A stretch of DNA of 64,000 bases from Paenibacillus sp. Root52 (GCF_001426865.1 NZ_LMFO01000029.1:1-64000), one strand, 5' to 3'. Positions 9,596-19,222 are shown, counted from the stretch's first letter. The notes: generated from the sequence alone by a model not told the origin. Program-made: numbers and translations.

Positions 9596-10012
9596 TTATA
9601 TGGATAGATATGAGGTATTAGCGCTCTCAGTCACTAACGAGGTGAGCTCTGCTTGTTGTGCAGTATGCTGTTCCAAGCTAATGCTTCCATTCGCGAGTCG
9701 CTCATCCAACTGTTTGCTTAGCTCAGCGACTTGTAGTTCAATGACCGCATCGATATCACCGTCGTTCGCCTCAGCGATCATTCGTAGCGATTTACCGGCA
9801 TACAAATCTCGAATGAGTGAGACGTCCGAAGTTTGATTAAGCGCATGAAGCAACGCATCCTCATTCTGTTCACTCTGTTCCGTTGCGTTCATGCTGATAA
9901 TAGACCATTTGGCAAGGGGAATCGGTGTAATTGCGGACTTACTCCAAGCCGTTCCGGCAAAAGACATCGTTACAATCATCGTACCAACAATGATTACACG
10001 TTTCATATTCAT
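9596..10012 (-). CDS. Small secreted protein of unknown function
   Basis: I do not recognise this gene. The 138-residue product starts with a clear signal peptide: lysine/arginine, a hydrophobic core (VIIVGTMIVTMSFAG), and a cleavage-like TAWSKSA. The mature part is helical and acidic. It ends with a stretch ERLANGSISLEQHTAQ that resembles the ANGxIxxEQ phrases of small secreted Bacillales proteins (DUF2680-like), though this is only an impression. Of several upstream in-frame ATGs, I chose 10012 because GAGG lies 9 bases before it. The gene is convergent with the FAH gene and stands alone. Confidence 0.65.
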   Translation of the reverse strand: MNMKRVIIVGTMIVTMSFAGTAWSKSAITPIPLAKWSIISMNATEQSEQNEDALLHALNQTSDVSLIRDLYAGKSLRMIAEANDGDIDAVIELQVAELSKQLDERLANGSISLEQHTAQQAELTSLVTESANTSYLSI

Positions 10013-10277
10013 AAAGGTCATCCTCATTTCAATTTGGAATTATTAAAGTTCACTTGCTATGTACTAGTTCTAGATTTAGTGTAATTGAAGAACCTGAAGT
10101 CAAACTTAAATAGAGATAAAACACATGTGGTAATGAATTCCATATTTCGGGCGGAGTTTATCTTGTGATTAGCTAGTGAGTTCGTATTTCGGCATTAGGA
10201 TCAAACCGTGGTATAATTAGATTTCAAAAATAAAATGAACATGTGGGCGATGTGAGCTACCATGTGCAGGAGAATGT

Positions 10278-11087
10278 ATGAACTGGATCATTGGCGCGGT
10301 GTGCGCTTTAATCGTAGCTGGAGCAGCCTACCGGAAAAAATCACTTACTCGATCTGGCAGCCTAGCGGCTGTGCTGATGGGTACGATTTATTATGGGGCA
10401 GGTAACCTGTTCTGGTTTGGGACGCTGCTATTATTTTTCATCACCTCAACGCTACTCTCCAAATATCATAAGGATCGCAAGCAGGAGCTGGAAAAGTCGT
10501 ATGCCAAAACAGGAAACCGGGACGCTGGTCAAGTGCTGGCTAACGGTGGCATAGGCATGGTGCTGTGTCTAGGAAACTGGATTGCTCCACATCCATTCTG
10601 GATGTATGCATTTATCGGTGTAATGGCTACCGTTACATCGGATACATGGGCGACGGAGTGGGGAAGCCTGAGTCGTAGACCACCACGCTCAGTAGTGACA
10701 TGGAAGGTGCTTACACCTGGTACTTCGGGAGGGGTATCCTGGCTAGGAACTATGGCTGCTGCTGTGGGTGGAGCATTAATCGGATTAGGTGCGTTTTTCT
10801 TTTCCTGGATTGCGGGACTGGAAGGGCTAGGCTTGTTCGGTTGGATGATGGTTGGACTAGTCGGTGGGCTTGGAGGCGCATTTGCAGATTCTTATCTAGG
10901 TGCGACGCTCCAGCACATGTATCGTTGTACGGTGTGCGGACGCGAGGTCGAGGTTGCTGAACATTGCGGCCATGCAACAGTGCATTCGCGTGGATGGTCA
11001 TGGATGAGTAACGATCTGGTAAACGTGCTAAGCTCGGTCATTGGCGGATGTTTGGCTATTGTATTGGGGATTATTTTGGCGTTGTAG
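10278..11087 (+). CDS. DUF92 family integral membrane protein
   Basis: The 269-residue hydrophobic protein has about six membrane helices and the conserved DUF92 (TIGR00297) features: an N-terminal glycine-rich segment, TSDTWATEWGSLSRRPPRSVVTWK in part, and GGLGGAFADSYLGATLQ. Plant members include phytyl-phosphate kinase (VTE6), so a prenyl-phosphate kinase-like activity is possible, but bacterial members are mostly uncharacterised. An extended -10 element (TGGTATAAT) lies near 10210. The stop is 13 bases before the TetR-family start, suggesting one transcript. Confidence 0.85.
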   Translation: MNWIIGAVCALIVAGAAYRKKSLTRSGSLAAVLMGTIYYGAGNLFWFGTLLLFFITSTLLSKYHKDRKQELEKSYAKTGNRDAGQVLANGGIGMVLCLGNWIAPHPFWMYAFIGVMATVTSDTWATEWGSLSRRPPRSVVTWKVLTPGTSGGVSWLGTMAAAVGGALIGLGAFFFSWIAGLEGLGLFGWMMVGLVGGLGGAFADSYLGATLQHMYRCTVCGREVEVAEHCGHATVHSRGWSWMSNDLVNVLSSVIGGCLAIVLGIILAL

Positions 11088-11100
11088 GGAGGGAGTACTG

Positions 11101-11679
11101 TTGAGTACTGTTCAAGGAGACAAATCAGAGGCTATTTTGGATGCGGCTTATGGTATCTTTGGTTCAAAAGGATTTTATGAGACCAAGATGTCTGATATTG
11201 CAGACGAGGCAGGCATTGCAAAGGGCACGATTTATTTATACTTTAAAAGCAAGGAACAATTGTTTATTGCCGTATCGAAGCGGGATTGTAATAGCTTTAT
11301 TAGCCGGCTTGATTATGCTTTGAAATCCAATGAAAATACGGGTGACAAGCTTGGTGCTATCGCGAAGACGCATTTAACTTATTATTACGAGCGGCGTAAT
11401 CATACTAAACTATTTTTTATGGCACCTAATAATGACCCTGATCTGATGAAGTTTATGAAAGGGTTCATGAATGAATATATGAGTATGGTATGTGAGGTGC
11501 TGAAAAGCGCCAATGTACCTGAGCCTGTGCTGTTAGCTGAGGCTTATATTGGAATTCTAGATCGGCTGAAAATGGACATTATGCTTAATCCGGAGTTTAA
11601 CGAGGACGATCTGAACAAACGCATTTCCTTTGCAGCTGCACTGTTCTTGGATGGCTGCCGTTCGTTCATTCAAGTGTAG
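11101..11679 (+). CDS. TetR/AcrR family transcriptional regulator
   Basis: The 192-residue protein has a TetR DNA-binding domain at residues about 8-55: AILDAAYGIFGSKGFYETKM, then the recognition helix region AGIAKGTIYLYFKSKEQLF. The C-terminal ligand domain is not specific enough to name an effector. The frame is open further upstream, but TTG at 11101 follows GGGAGGGAG with ideal spacing and gives the standard N-terminus. It lies in an apparent operon with the upstream DUF92 gene and is followed after 54 bases by an ABC-F gene, either of which may be a target. Confidence 0.92.
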   Translation: MSTVQGDKSEAILDAAYGIFGSKGFYETKMSDIADEAGIAKGTIYLYFKSKEQLFIAVSKRDCNSFISRLDYALKSNENTGDKLGAIAKTHLTYYYERRNHTKLFFMAPNNDPDLMKFMKGFMNEYMSMVCEVLKSANVPEPVLLAEAYIGILDRLKMDIMLNPEFNEDDLNKRISFAAALFLDGCRSFIQV

Positions 11680-11733
11680 AACGCTGTAACAACTTATATC
11701 GAATATCAATTTACAGAGAAGTAGGTACAAACA

Positions 11734-13680
11734 ATGAACATAATGACTGTAGAGCAAATTTCAAAAAGCTATGGCGAAAAAATATTGTTCAAGGATGCCT
11801 CATTTGGTATGGGGGATCAAGATAAAATTGGGGTCGTAGGTGTGAATGGAACAGGAAAGTCAACGTTCCTACGTGTAATATCAGGCATTGAGCCTGCAGA
11901 TGGTGGACACATTGCCATCGGGAACGATGTACGAATTCAATTTCTCGCGCAAAATCCTCAATTCAATCCAGACAATACCGTACTGCAACAAGTGTTTGAA
12001 GGCGACAGCCCTGAGATGAAGACAGTGCGTGAATATACCGAAACGATGGAATTATTGGAACTTAATTCTTCTGACCCAGCCTTGCAAGAGCGTCTGATGC
12101 GTTTGAATCAACAGATGGAACAGCTCCAGACCTGGCAGATGGAAAGCGAAGCCAAAAGCATTCTATCTAAGCTGGGCATACGACAGTTTGATGCACGTAT
12201 GGGCACATTGTCTGGAGGACAGCGTAAAAGGGTAGCTCTAGCTTCTGCGTTAATTCATCCGTGTGAACTGCTTATTCTGGATGAGCCGACCAACCATATT
12301 GATAATGACTCTGTTGTGTGGCTGGAGCAATATTTGCAAAAACGTCGTGGAGCGCTCTTGATGATTACGCATGATCGGTATTTCCTCGATCGTGTTGCTA
12401 ATGTCATGCTTGAGCTAGACCATGGACGATTATTCCGGTACGAGGCGAACTATACCCGTTTCCTAGAATTAAAAGCAGAGCGAGAAGAACGTGAGTCTGC
12501 ATCAGAGCAGAAGCGGCAAAATCTGCTGCGTACAGAGCTTGCTTGGATTAGACGCGGTGCTAAAGCTCGTACGACCAAACAAAAAGCGAGAATTGATCGC
12601 TATGAGCAATTGAAAGATCAACAAGGGCTGAACCGTTCCGGCTCAATGGACGTTTCTGTTGGCTCCACCCGTTTAGGGAAGAAGATACTGGAGATTGAGC
12701 ATTTATCCAAATCTGCAGGTGGACGTAAACTGATTGAAGATCTGAGTTACATCGCTGTACCAGGAGATCGAGTAGGGGTCGTTGGTCCGAATGGTAGTGG
12801 TAAATCGACGCTGTTACAGATGATTTCCGGCAAGCTAGAACCGGACGCAGGTGAGGTTTCTGTGGGGCCAACTGTTAACCTCGGTTACTTCACACAGGAA
12901 CATCAGGAGATGGATGAATCGCTGCGGGTTATTGAGTACATCAAGGAAGTTGCTGAGAACGTGAAAACGGCAGATGGTTCGCTAATTACCGCATCGCAGA
13001 TGTTAGAACGTTTTCTCTTCACGCCTACAGCGCAATGGACACCAATCTCTCGGTTGTCGGGTGGGGAGAAGCGTAGACTATACTTGCTTCGTGTATTAAT
13101 GGCTGCACCTAATGTTTTACTGCTTGATGAGCCGACGAATGATCTGGATATCCAGACCTTGGCTGTTCTAGAGGATTATCTGGATGACTTCCCTGGCGTT
13201 GTCTTCGTGGTATCCCATGATCGGTACTTCTTGGATCGTACGGTAGATAAGGTTCTCTCCTTTGAAGGTGAAGGTGCTGTAAGGGTTCATGTGGGCGATT
13301 ATAGTGAGTATGCGGAATGGATGTTGAAGAATGCGACATCTAGTACGGTTACGTCCTCTCAGACAAACAGTGCGGCGGCAAGTACCGATTCCAAATCCTC
13401 AACGGATGAACGTAAGTCGGCTGCTTCTACAGCGAAGCCTAAGCTGAAATTCAGCTTCAAGGAACAACGTGAGTATGATCTAATTGATGAGAATATTGAG
13501 AAGGCTGAAGCTAATCTGGCACGAATCAATACCGATATGGAGGCATCCTTCAGTGACTCTGCCCGTCTGCAGGAGTTAATGGCAGAACAGGCAGAGGCTG
13601 AGCGTCATTTAGAAGAACTGATGGAACGTTGGACGTACTTGAATGAACTTGCAGAGCAAATTGAGAAAAGCAAATCATAA
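11734..13680 (+). CDS. ABC-F ATPase, Uup/YfmR type
   Basis: The 648-residue protein carries two ABC ATPase domains without membrane segments. Domain 1 has Walker A GVNGTGKST and signature LSGGQRKR; domain 2 has GPNGSGKST and LSGGEKRR. Each ends with a Walker B region followed by DEPTNHID or DEPTNDLD. A linker rich in Arg/Glu (residues about 240-305) separates them, and a charged coiled coil occupies the last 80 residues after a Ser/Thr-rich spacer. This arrangement is that of Uup (E. coli) and YfmR (B. subtilis), ribosome-associated factors that help resolve stalled translation. It is not a transporter. Confidence 0.93.
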   Translation: MNIMTVEQISKSYGEKILFKDASFGMGDQDKIGVVGVNGTGKSTFLRVISGIEPADGGHIAIGNDVRIQFLAQNPQFNPDNTVLQQVFEGDSPEMKTVREYTETMELLELNSSDPALQERLMRLNQQMEQLQTWQMESEAKSILSKLGIRQFDARMGTLSGGQRKRVALASALIHPCELLILDEPTNHIDNDSVVWLEQYLQKRRGALLMITHDRYFLDRVANVMLELDHGRLFRYEANYTRFLELKAEREERESASEQKRQNLLRTELAWIRRGAKARTTKQKARIDRYEQLKDQQGLNRSGSMDVSVGSTRLGKKILEIEHLSKSAGGRKLIEDLSYIAVPGDRVGVVGPNGSGKSTLLQMISGKLEPDAGEVSVGPTVNLGYFTQEHQEMDESLRVIEYIKEVAENVKTADGSLITASQMLERFLFTPTAQWTPISRLSGGEKRRLYLLRVLMAAPNVLLLDEPTNDLDIQTLAVLEDYLDDFPGVVFVVSHDRYFLDRTVDKVLSFEGEGAVRVHVGDYSEYAEWMLKNATSSTVTSSQTNSAAASTDSKSSTDERKSAASTAKPKLKFSFKEQREYDLIDENIEKAEANLARINTDMEASFSDSARLQELMAEQAEAERHLEELMERWTYLNELAEQIEKSKS

Positions 13681-13760
13681 GATTGTTTTATGATTAGCAT
13701 GGCAAGATACAATGCCAAGATGTAAGTTAAGATCGATTTAACCTATTAGTTTTAACTAGG

Positions 13761-13807
13761 ACTCTTTTCAAACGCGACATTATGTTGCTGATGAAAAGGG
13801 TTTTTTT
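13761..13807 (+). terminator. Terminator after the ABC-F gene
   Basis: ACTCTTTTCA pairs with TGAAAAGGGT (one G-U), followed by seven T. Confidence 0.75.
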
Positions 13808-13930
13808 ATATAACAAAAGTTTACGCGTTTGTTTGATTTCTTTAAAAGTATTAACGACTAAATATGAAACGTTTCTCCTTTTATTACGTTGTATTAAGTA
13901 AAGAATTCCATAGGAGGGAGCTGGTACCAC

Positions 13931-14872
13931 ATGGGTTATACAGAAATAAATGAACAATTGGCGATTCTGAAGGAAAAGGGGAGAATTTACGAGAAGTGGA
14001 AGAGTAGGCTGGCGAAACTGAATGAGGAAGAGAACGAATGGAAAGCGAAAGTAGAGCGACGTTTGGAGCATCTGGAAAAGGAACAAAGCGATGTAGATCG
14101 TCTAAAAAGCATGACATTGTCGGCATTTTTCTATAATTTAATTGGTAAGAAACAGGAACGGTTAGAGAAGGAAGAGCTGGAGCTTATGGAGAGCAAAGCT
14201 GAGTATGACACGGCATGCCGTATGTTACAGGATATACAAGAACAGCGTTTGCAGGTACAGCATGAGCTGGATGGACAACGTGAACTTCAGTTTTGGGAAA
14301 GTGATTACAAGCAGCTATGGGGCAAGAAGGAACACCGTTTGCTAGCGAGAGATCACGAACTGCAACAGATGGTAGAGGATCGTGAGCATGTCATCGGGGA
14401 ATTGAAGGAGCTACAAGAGGCGGAACGAGAAGGTAAACGTCTAATGCTCGCTTTGGATCGTGCAGCAGAGGCTCTAAAGTCAGCTGGGAACTGGGGAGTG
14501 TACGATATGATGGGTGGCGGGATGATATCCACTCATATCAAGCGTAGCCGGATGGATGATGCACAATCTGCCATAAATGAAGCTGGACGACATCTGAAAC
14601 GTTTCCAGAAGGAGCTGGATGATGTCAAAATGGCGGTCAAAGCCGATTTAGAACTCGGAGGTTTGTTATCGTTCGCTGATTATTTTTTCGATAATCTCTT
14701 CGTAGATTGGATGGTTCAGGACAAAATTCGTAAAGCTGAGTCTCAGGTGCAGGAGGGACAAAGTACGATTCGCCGTACTATGCACGTGCTCAAAAATGAA
14801 ATACGTGCCCATCAGGCAACCAAGGAGAGCTTGGAGCGTCGTTATCATCAACATATTGAGCTTGCCGATTAG
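13931..14872 (+). CDS. Coiled-coil protein of unknown function
   Basis: I do not recognise this 313-residue protein. It is strongly charged, almost entirely helical, with heptad-like Glu/Lys/Leu spacing over residues 1-180 and 210-313. A short glycine-rich break near residues 190-200 (YDMMGGGMIST) is followed by a region with more aromatic residues (FADYFFDNLFVDWM) before the second coil. There is no signal peptide or membrane helix, so it is probably cytosolic. The AGGAGGGAG before the ATG supports translation. It sits between two strong terminators and is probably monocistronic. Confidence 0.75.
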   Translation: MGYTEINEQLAILKEKGRIYEKWKSRLAKLNEEENEWKAKVERRLEHLEKEQSDVDRLKSMTLSAFFYNLIGKKQERLEKEELELMESKAEYDTACRMLQDIQEQRLQVQHELDGQRELQFWESDYKQLWGKKEHRLLARDHELQQMVEDREHVIGELKELQEAEREGKRLMLALDRAAEALKSAGNWGVYDMMGGGMISTHIKRSRMDDAQSAINEAGRHLKRFQKELDDVKMAVKADLELGGLLSFADYFFDNLFVDWMVQDKIRKAESQVQEGQSTIRRTMHVLKNEIRAHQATKESLERRYHQHIELAD

Positions 14873-14895
14873 GCTTAATATCTATAAAAATATCT

Positions 14896-14947
14896 AAATA
14901 GGGTACGTCTGCATCCATTATGTTATGGTGCAAGACGTACCCTATTT
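14896..14947 (+). terminator. Terminator-like hairpin after the coiled-coil gene
   Basis: AAATAGGGTACGTCT pairs with AGACGTACCCTATTT, a stem of about 15 pairs. The T run is short. It may act in both directions between two convergent genes. Confidence 0.7.
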
Positions 14948-15048
14948 ACGTTAAATACCAGTTGCAGGTTATTCAACTTCATATTGATAGAAAACGGAAA
15001 GTGCTTTTTTTTGCATTGAAAATTGCTTATTACCTGACTATCAGTTTA

Positions 15049-16086
15049 TTAGGTTGTTATATATGCTGTGAGCAGTCGCGCGGTATTTAGCACGGCATCT
15101 TTATGTGTGCGCTCCATAGAATGAGAGGCGTGTACCCCTGGACCGATGAGTGCAGCTCGAATGTTGTTGCCGGCACGTAAGGCAGCGGAACCGTCTGAGC
15201 CATACTGCGGATAAATGTCGATGGCGTAATCCATTTTGCTTTCTTTGGCCAGCTCGATTAAGCGGCTTGTCATCTCATAGTCGTATGGGCCCGAAGAATC
15301 CTTGGCACAGATCGATACATCGGTTTCTTTGCAGCTGAGATCATCACCCATAGCTCCCATATCTACAGCGATCATCTCACTGATCTCAGCAGGAATATAG
15401 GATGCCCCGTGCCCAACTTCTTCGTAGTTGGAGATTAACAAGGACACGTTATGTAGAGGTTTCCATCCCTCGCGGTGAGCAGACTCCAGTATGCCAAACA
15501 AGGCAGCAACGCTGGCTTTATCATCAAGATGTCTTGATTTGATATAACCACTTGGTGTAATCACAGCTCTGGCATCGAAGGAAATGAAGTCACCGACACA
15601 GATGCCGAGTCCCAATACATCCTCTTTGGAATTAACGATCTCATCAATTCGGACTTCCATATGATTTTCTTTTCGCTCGAAGGTACGTGCATCCGGATAG
15701 ACGTGTACTGAGGGGTGGAGAGAGAGAATGGTACCTGTGTAGCTTCTACCATCCCGAGTATGAATTGTACAGTATTCATTTTCAATACTCTGCATGGAGA
15801 AACCGCCAACAGACGTTAGCTTCAAGGTGCCGTATGAAGTAATTGAGCGAACCATTGCGCCTAGTGTGTCAACGTGTGCGCTAAGTCCAATCGTTTTGGA
15901 TGAATCTTGCCCAGCCAGTGTAAGAATTGCTCCGCCTTTATTGTTTAGTTCAAAAGGAATGGCTAATTTCTCGGCTTCCTCACGAATCATCTCGATGATA
16001 TGGTGTGTATATCCACTTGGACTCGGTGTATCGAGCAATTTTTTTAGCAGAGTTAAGACATAAGATTCATTAATGGTAAATGCCAT
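15049..16086 (-). CDS. M42 family metallo-aminopeptidase
   Basis: The 345-residue protein is a cytosolic two-metal aminopeptidase of the M42 family (glutamyl aminopeptidase/CelM/YsdC-like). Metal and catalytic positions are visible in order: GLSAHVDTLGAM, HLDDKASVA, NYEEVGHGAS, AVDMGAMG and GPGVHASHSMERTH. These enzymes form large oligomeric shells that trim peptides. I chose ATG 16086, which follows GGGGGAAG; an upstream in-frame extension to 16137 has no ribosome binding site and would add residues foreign to the family. Confidence 0.92.
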   Translation of the reverse strand: MAFTINESYVLTLLKKLLDTPSPSGYTHHIIEMIREEAEKLAIPFELNNKGGAILTLAGQDSSKTIGLSAHVDTLGAMVRSITSYGTLKLTSVGGFSMQSIENEYCTIHTRDGRSYTGTILSLHPSVHVYPDARTFERKENHMEVRIDEIVNSKEDVLGLGICVGDFISFDARAVITPSGYIKSRHLDDKASVAALFGILESAHREGWKPLHNVSLLISNYEEVGHGASYIPAEISEMIAVDMGAMGDDLSCKETDVSICAKDSSGPYDYEMTSRLIELAKESKMDYAIDIYPQYGSDGSAALRAGNNIRAALIGPGVHASHSMERTHKDAVLNTARLLTAYITT

Positions 16087-16138
16087 GGTACAACTTCCCC
16101 CTTCAAAATCATTGTTATGGTACAAACGCAATAACAAA

Positions 16139-16206
16139 TACAGCCTGTCTGGCAGGAGTGTTGAAACTCACCCATTCCTTAGGCCAGCAGGCTGTTTGCT
16201 TTTTTA
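16139..16206 (-). terminator. Inverted repeat between the LapA-like and M42 genes
   Basis: ACAGCCTG-TCTGGC pairs with GCCAGCAGGCTGT across a loop of about 35 bases. It lies immediately downstream of the LapA-like stop. The T run is better on the plus strand, so activity as a minus-strand terminator is uncertain. Confidence 0.5.
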
Positions 16207-16584
16207 CAACGTACCTGTCGGATTTCCTTTACGCTGGCTTTCAATAGAATCGTTGGCGATAGAACCTTCCGGTTCAGTTGTTCCGATTGTATCCATCGAA
16301 GCGTAGGAATCGAATGTGTCAGTGCTTGATTTGGCATTCTCTAATTCAGATACGCGTAACTTCAACTGTTTGTTTTCACGCTGCAGTCGATATTGGCGAT
16401 AGATGCCGTATGACCCTACAATAATTCCGCCGATCAGCGTACAGCCGAGAATCAGAAGAATTAGCGGGATTTGGAACGTGTTAAATAGCAGGTTAACCTC
16501 CACCGAATTCACATTAATTACAGCAAATATTCCGGTAAAGAGTGCAAAAACAAGACCTGCAATAAGCGCCCATTGCATTTTCAT
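16204..16584 (-). CDS. LapA-domain (DUF1049) membrane protein
   Basis: The 126-residue protein has two hydrophobic helices near the N-terminus (WALIAGLVFALFTGIFAVI and PLILLILGCTLIGGIIVG), a following short coiled coil (residues about 65-90), and a polar tail. The NVNSVEVNLLF segment between helices is typical of the LapA/DUF1049 family. E. coli LapA (YciS) partners with LapB in envelope assembly; the Gram-positive role is unknown. It follows a good AAGGAGG site. Confidence 0.82.
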   Translation of the reverse strand: MKMQWALIAGLVFALFTGIFAVINVNSVEVNLLFNTFQIPLILLILGCTLIGGIIVGSYGIYRQYRLQRENKQLKLRVSELENAKSSTDTFDSYASMDTIGTTEPEGSIANDSIESQRKGNPTGTL

Positions 16585-16662
16585 GGTGTTGCCTCCTTGT
16601 TGAACAATTCAGGACTAAGATACATTACCCCATTAATCTAAGGTTGTATCCTGCAATGATTA

Positions 16663-16692
16663 TAAAATCCCTTGCCCAACTGGGCAAGGGAT
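16663..16692 (-). terminator. Terminator of pepF
   Basis: ATCCCTTGCCC and GGGCAAGGGAT form an 11-pair stem with a 4-base loop, followed on the minus strand by a T-rich stretch. Confidence 0.85.
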
Positions 16693-16719
16693 GCAGGTCG
16701 TAGGGATGGAATAACAACC

Positions 16720-18639
16720 TTATTTGGTTAGTTCTTCCATCTGCTCGATCAGTTCTTTGAACACGCTCATAGCTTCACGGATCGGCTGCGGCGAGGACAT
16801 ATCCACGCCAGCTTTTTTCAAAATGTTGATGGAGTAATCGCTACCGCCACTTTTCAGGAAACCAAGATAGCGATCTACAGCAGGTTGACCCTCTTCCAGA
16901 ATTTGCTTCGAGAAGCTTGTTGCGGCTGAGAAGCCTGTAGCGTATTTGTACACATAGAAGCTGTTATAGAAGTGGGGAATACGTGCCCATTCCATTTCGA
17001 TTTCTTTGTCCACCGCCATGTCTTTACCATGATATTGTACATTCAGATCATAATAAATTTCGGATAGTAACTGTGGAGTAAGTGCGTCACCTTGCTCCGC
17101 ACGTTCATGAATGATCTTCTCGAATTCGGCAAACATCGTTTGACGGAATACAGTGGTGCGGAATTGATCTGCATAATAAGTTAATAGATACAACTTCTCT
17201 TTTGGATCGGTTGATTTATTTAATAGATAATCCATCAATAATGCTTCGTTCGTGGTGGATGCAACTTCAGCAAGGAAGATAGTGTATTGCGCATCACGAT
17301 ATGGAAGAGTTGTATCTGAATAATGAGAATGCAGCGCATGACCCATTTCATGAGCAAGTGTAAACATGCTGTTCAGATTATCCTTGTGATTGAGCAGGAC
17401 ATAAGGATGGGTGCCGTAAGCTCCCCATGCATAAGCGCCTGAGCGTTTGTTTTCATTCTCATATACATCGATCCACCGATTTTCATAACCTGCCTGAAGT
17501 GTATCAGCATAATCCTGACCCAGCGGTTTCAGGCCGTCTTTGACGATTTGTTTTGCTTCATCATAAGTAATATCCATCTTGTACTCATCTACGAGTGGAG
17601 CAAAAAGATCGTACATATGGAGTTGATCCACATTAAGCAGTTTCTTGCGCAGATCCATGTAACGGTGCAGCAAAGGAAGACTTTCGTGAATAGTATCCAC
17701 GAGGTTGGTGTATACGTCCTTCGGAATGTTGTCACCGTAGAGGGACATTTCCAGTACAGAAGGGTACTTACGTACGTCTGCATAGAACATATTTTTCGTT
17801 ACATTGGCATTTAGGGCAGCAGCAATTGTATTTTTTTGTTTACCATAGGTTTCATAAACTGCCTTAAAAGCACGTTCGCGAACTTCACGGTTCGGATTCT
17901 CCAGGAATTGAATATAACTGCCGTGTGTCAGTTCAACTTCGTTTCCATGTTCATCCTTGATTTTTGGGAACTTGAGATCCGCATTGTTCAACATGCTAAA
18001 AATCGTTTGCGGAGCTTGAGAGAGGTTGCCCACTTGGGCGAGCAAAGCTTCCTCTGTTTTGCTCAGGACATGCGCTTTTTCCCGTTTCATTTCTTCTAAA
18101 GTGAACTTGTAAGCTCTAAGCTGCTCATCAGCAATTAATGCATCCAGTTGATTATCTGGAAGTGCCAAAATCTCAGGTGTTACAAACGAAAGTGCTTCCC
18201 CAACTTGAACACTCAGCTTTTGCGCTTTTTGGGAAAGATTTTGATATGTAGGATTAGCTGTGTCTTCATCTTGGTGCATGCGTGCGTAAACAAAAAGGCG
18301 CTCGATCTTGAGAGATATGTCATCTTCAAGTTCGAAACATGCTTTTAATGCTTCGGGTTTATCCAGTTTGCCTTGATATTCGGAGGCTTTCTTCGTCAAA
18401 GAAGAGACTTCTTCATACTCCTGATCCCAAGCTTTCTGATCGGCAAACAAATCTTCCAGTTTCCAAGTGTGTTCAGTTGGTACCTCGGAACGTTTCAATA
18501 ATTGACTCATGGGAATCCTCCTTAATGGTAATGATGAATCTATGGATGAAGCAGTCTTCGCCTCGACCGCTGAAAGGGGCAGAGACGAAGGAATCAAGCT
18601 AAAAACCAGTAAAATAGCAAGTGATCTGCGATAATTCAA
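16720..18639 (-). CDS. pepF: Oligoendopeptidase F with in-frame signal-peptide extension
   Basis: This M3B zinc metallopeptidase cleaves short peptides. The motif LAHEMGHALHSHYS supplies HExxH. The conventional cytosolic enzyme would start at the ATG at 18510 (596 residues, MSQLLKRSEVP), which has AAGGAGG at ideal spacing. However, the frame continues 43 codons upstream to a TTG at 18639, itself preceded by GAGGAGG seven bases away. That extension reads as a signal peptide: MNYRRS, a hydrophobic core, and a VEA-KT cleavage-like site. Both starts look usable, so cytosolic and exported forms may both be made. I report the longer form; the next genes upstream on this strand are well separated. 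Confidence 0.88.
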   Translation of the reverse strand: MNYRRSLAILLVFSLIPSSLPLSAVEAKTASSIDSSLPLRRIPMSQLLKRSEVPTEHTWKLEDLFADQKAWDQEYEEVSSLTKKASEYQGKLDKPEALKACFELEDDISLKIERLFVYARMHQDEDTANPTYQNLSQKAQKLSVQVGEALSFVTPEILALPDNQLDALIADEQLRAYKFTLEEMKREKAHVLSKTEEALLAQVGNLSQAPQTIFSMLNNADLKFPKIKDEHGNEVELTHGSYIQFLENPNREVRERAFKAVYETYGKQKNTIAAALNANVTKNMFYADVRKYPSVLEMSLYGDNIPKDVYTNLVDTIHESLPLLHRYMDLRKKLLNVDQLHMYDLFAPLVDEYKMDITYDEAKQIVKDGLKPLGQDYADTLQAGYENRWIDVYENENKRSGAYAWGAYGTHPYVLLNHKDNLNSMFTLAHEMGHALHSHYSDTTLPYRDAQYTIFLAEVASTTNEALLMDYLLNKSTDPKEKLYLLTYYADQFRTTVFRQTMFAEFEKIIHERAEQGDALTPQLLSEIYYDLNVQYHGKDMAVDKEIEMEWARIPHFYNSFYVYKYATGFSAATSFSKQILEEGQPAVDRYLGFLKSGGSDYSINILKKAGVDMSSPQPIREAMSVFKELIEQMEELTK

Positions 18640-18709
18640 CGTATTTCCTCCTCAGCCATACCAATATTTCATATAGTATGACCAGGCGTACGTTGAATTA
18701 TTTGAGAAG

Positions 18710-18895
18710 CTAAGCTCCCATATTGTAGAGGAAATATACAATTAGGAAAAAAGCAAAGCAAATCATAAGAGTGGCGATAAGAGCCATGCCTCGTCTCAGT
18801 CGATCCGGGATGGAATTACGTCCCAGAATCAGCACAATCCCTAGGGAAAAGGCAAGAATAATAAATATGACGACGTTACTTGAATCGAGTTGCAT
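18710..18895 (-). CDS. Small two-helix membrane protein
   Basis: I do not recognise this 61-residue protein. It consists of two hydrophobic helices (VVIFIILAFSLGIVLILG and MALIATLMICFAFFLIVYFL) joined by a basic loop (RNSIPDRLRRG), so both ends are probably outside. The ATG at 18895 lies after a GAGGT that overlaps the stop codon region of the upstream gene, which indicates translational coupling with it. Confidence 0.65.
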   Translation of the reverse strand: MQLDSSNVVIFIILAFSLGIVLILGRNSIPDRLRRGMALIATLMICFAFFLIVYFLYNMGA

Positions 18896-18899
18896 CAAT

Positions 18900-19133
18900 T
18901 TAGACCTCTTTGAAGGCAGCCATCAGCTGGCGCCATTCATCCTCGCGGTTCTCAAAATCAGCTTTTGGGAAACGACGCTCAGCCCAATGCATTAAGGCTG
19001 GACGGCTTAAGAACGTATGACATTCCTCGCCCCATTCTTCCGAGATTTCACGAAGCACGAGATACTTGCCTTGTACTTCCACAGTCATCATATTCCATTT
19101 GTCTGTTTTGTATATTTCATGTTTTTTTATCAT
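18900..19133 (-). CDS. Conserved-looking small soluble protein
   Basis: The 77-residue product is charged and tryptophan-rich (WNMM, EEWGEE, MHWAERRF, DEWRQL) with no signal or membrane segment. I cannot assign a family. GGAG at 7 bases before the ATG supports the start. It ends four bases before the next gene, so the two small genes form an operon, divergent from the cold-shock gene. Confidence 0.65.
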   Translation of the reverse strand: MIKKHEIYKTDKWNMMTVEVQGKYLVLREISEEWGEECHTFLSRPALMHWAERRFPKADFENREDEWRQLMAAFKEV

Positions 19134-19222
19134 AGGTAGTCTCCAAACTAACGGTTTTGGTAAAATGATACCGTACCCTACGATTCAAAGCAAATTTTTT
19201 CGGGATTTATAAAAAAGAAAAA

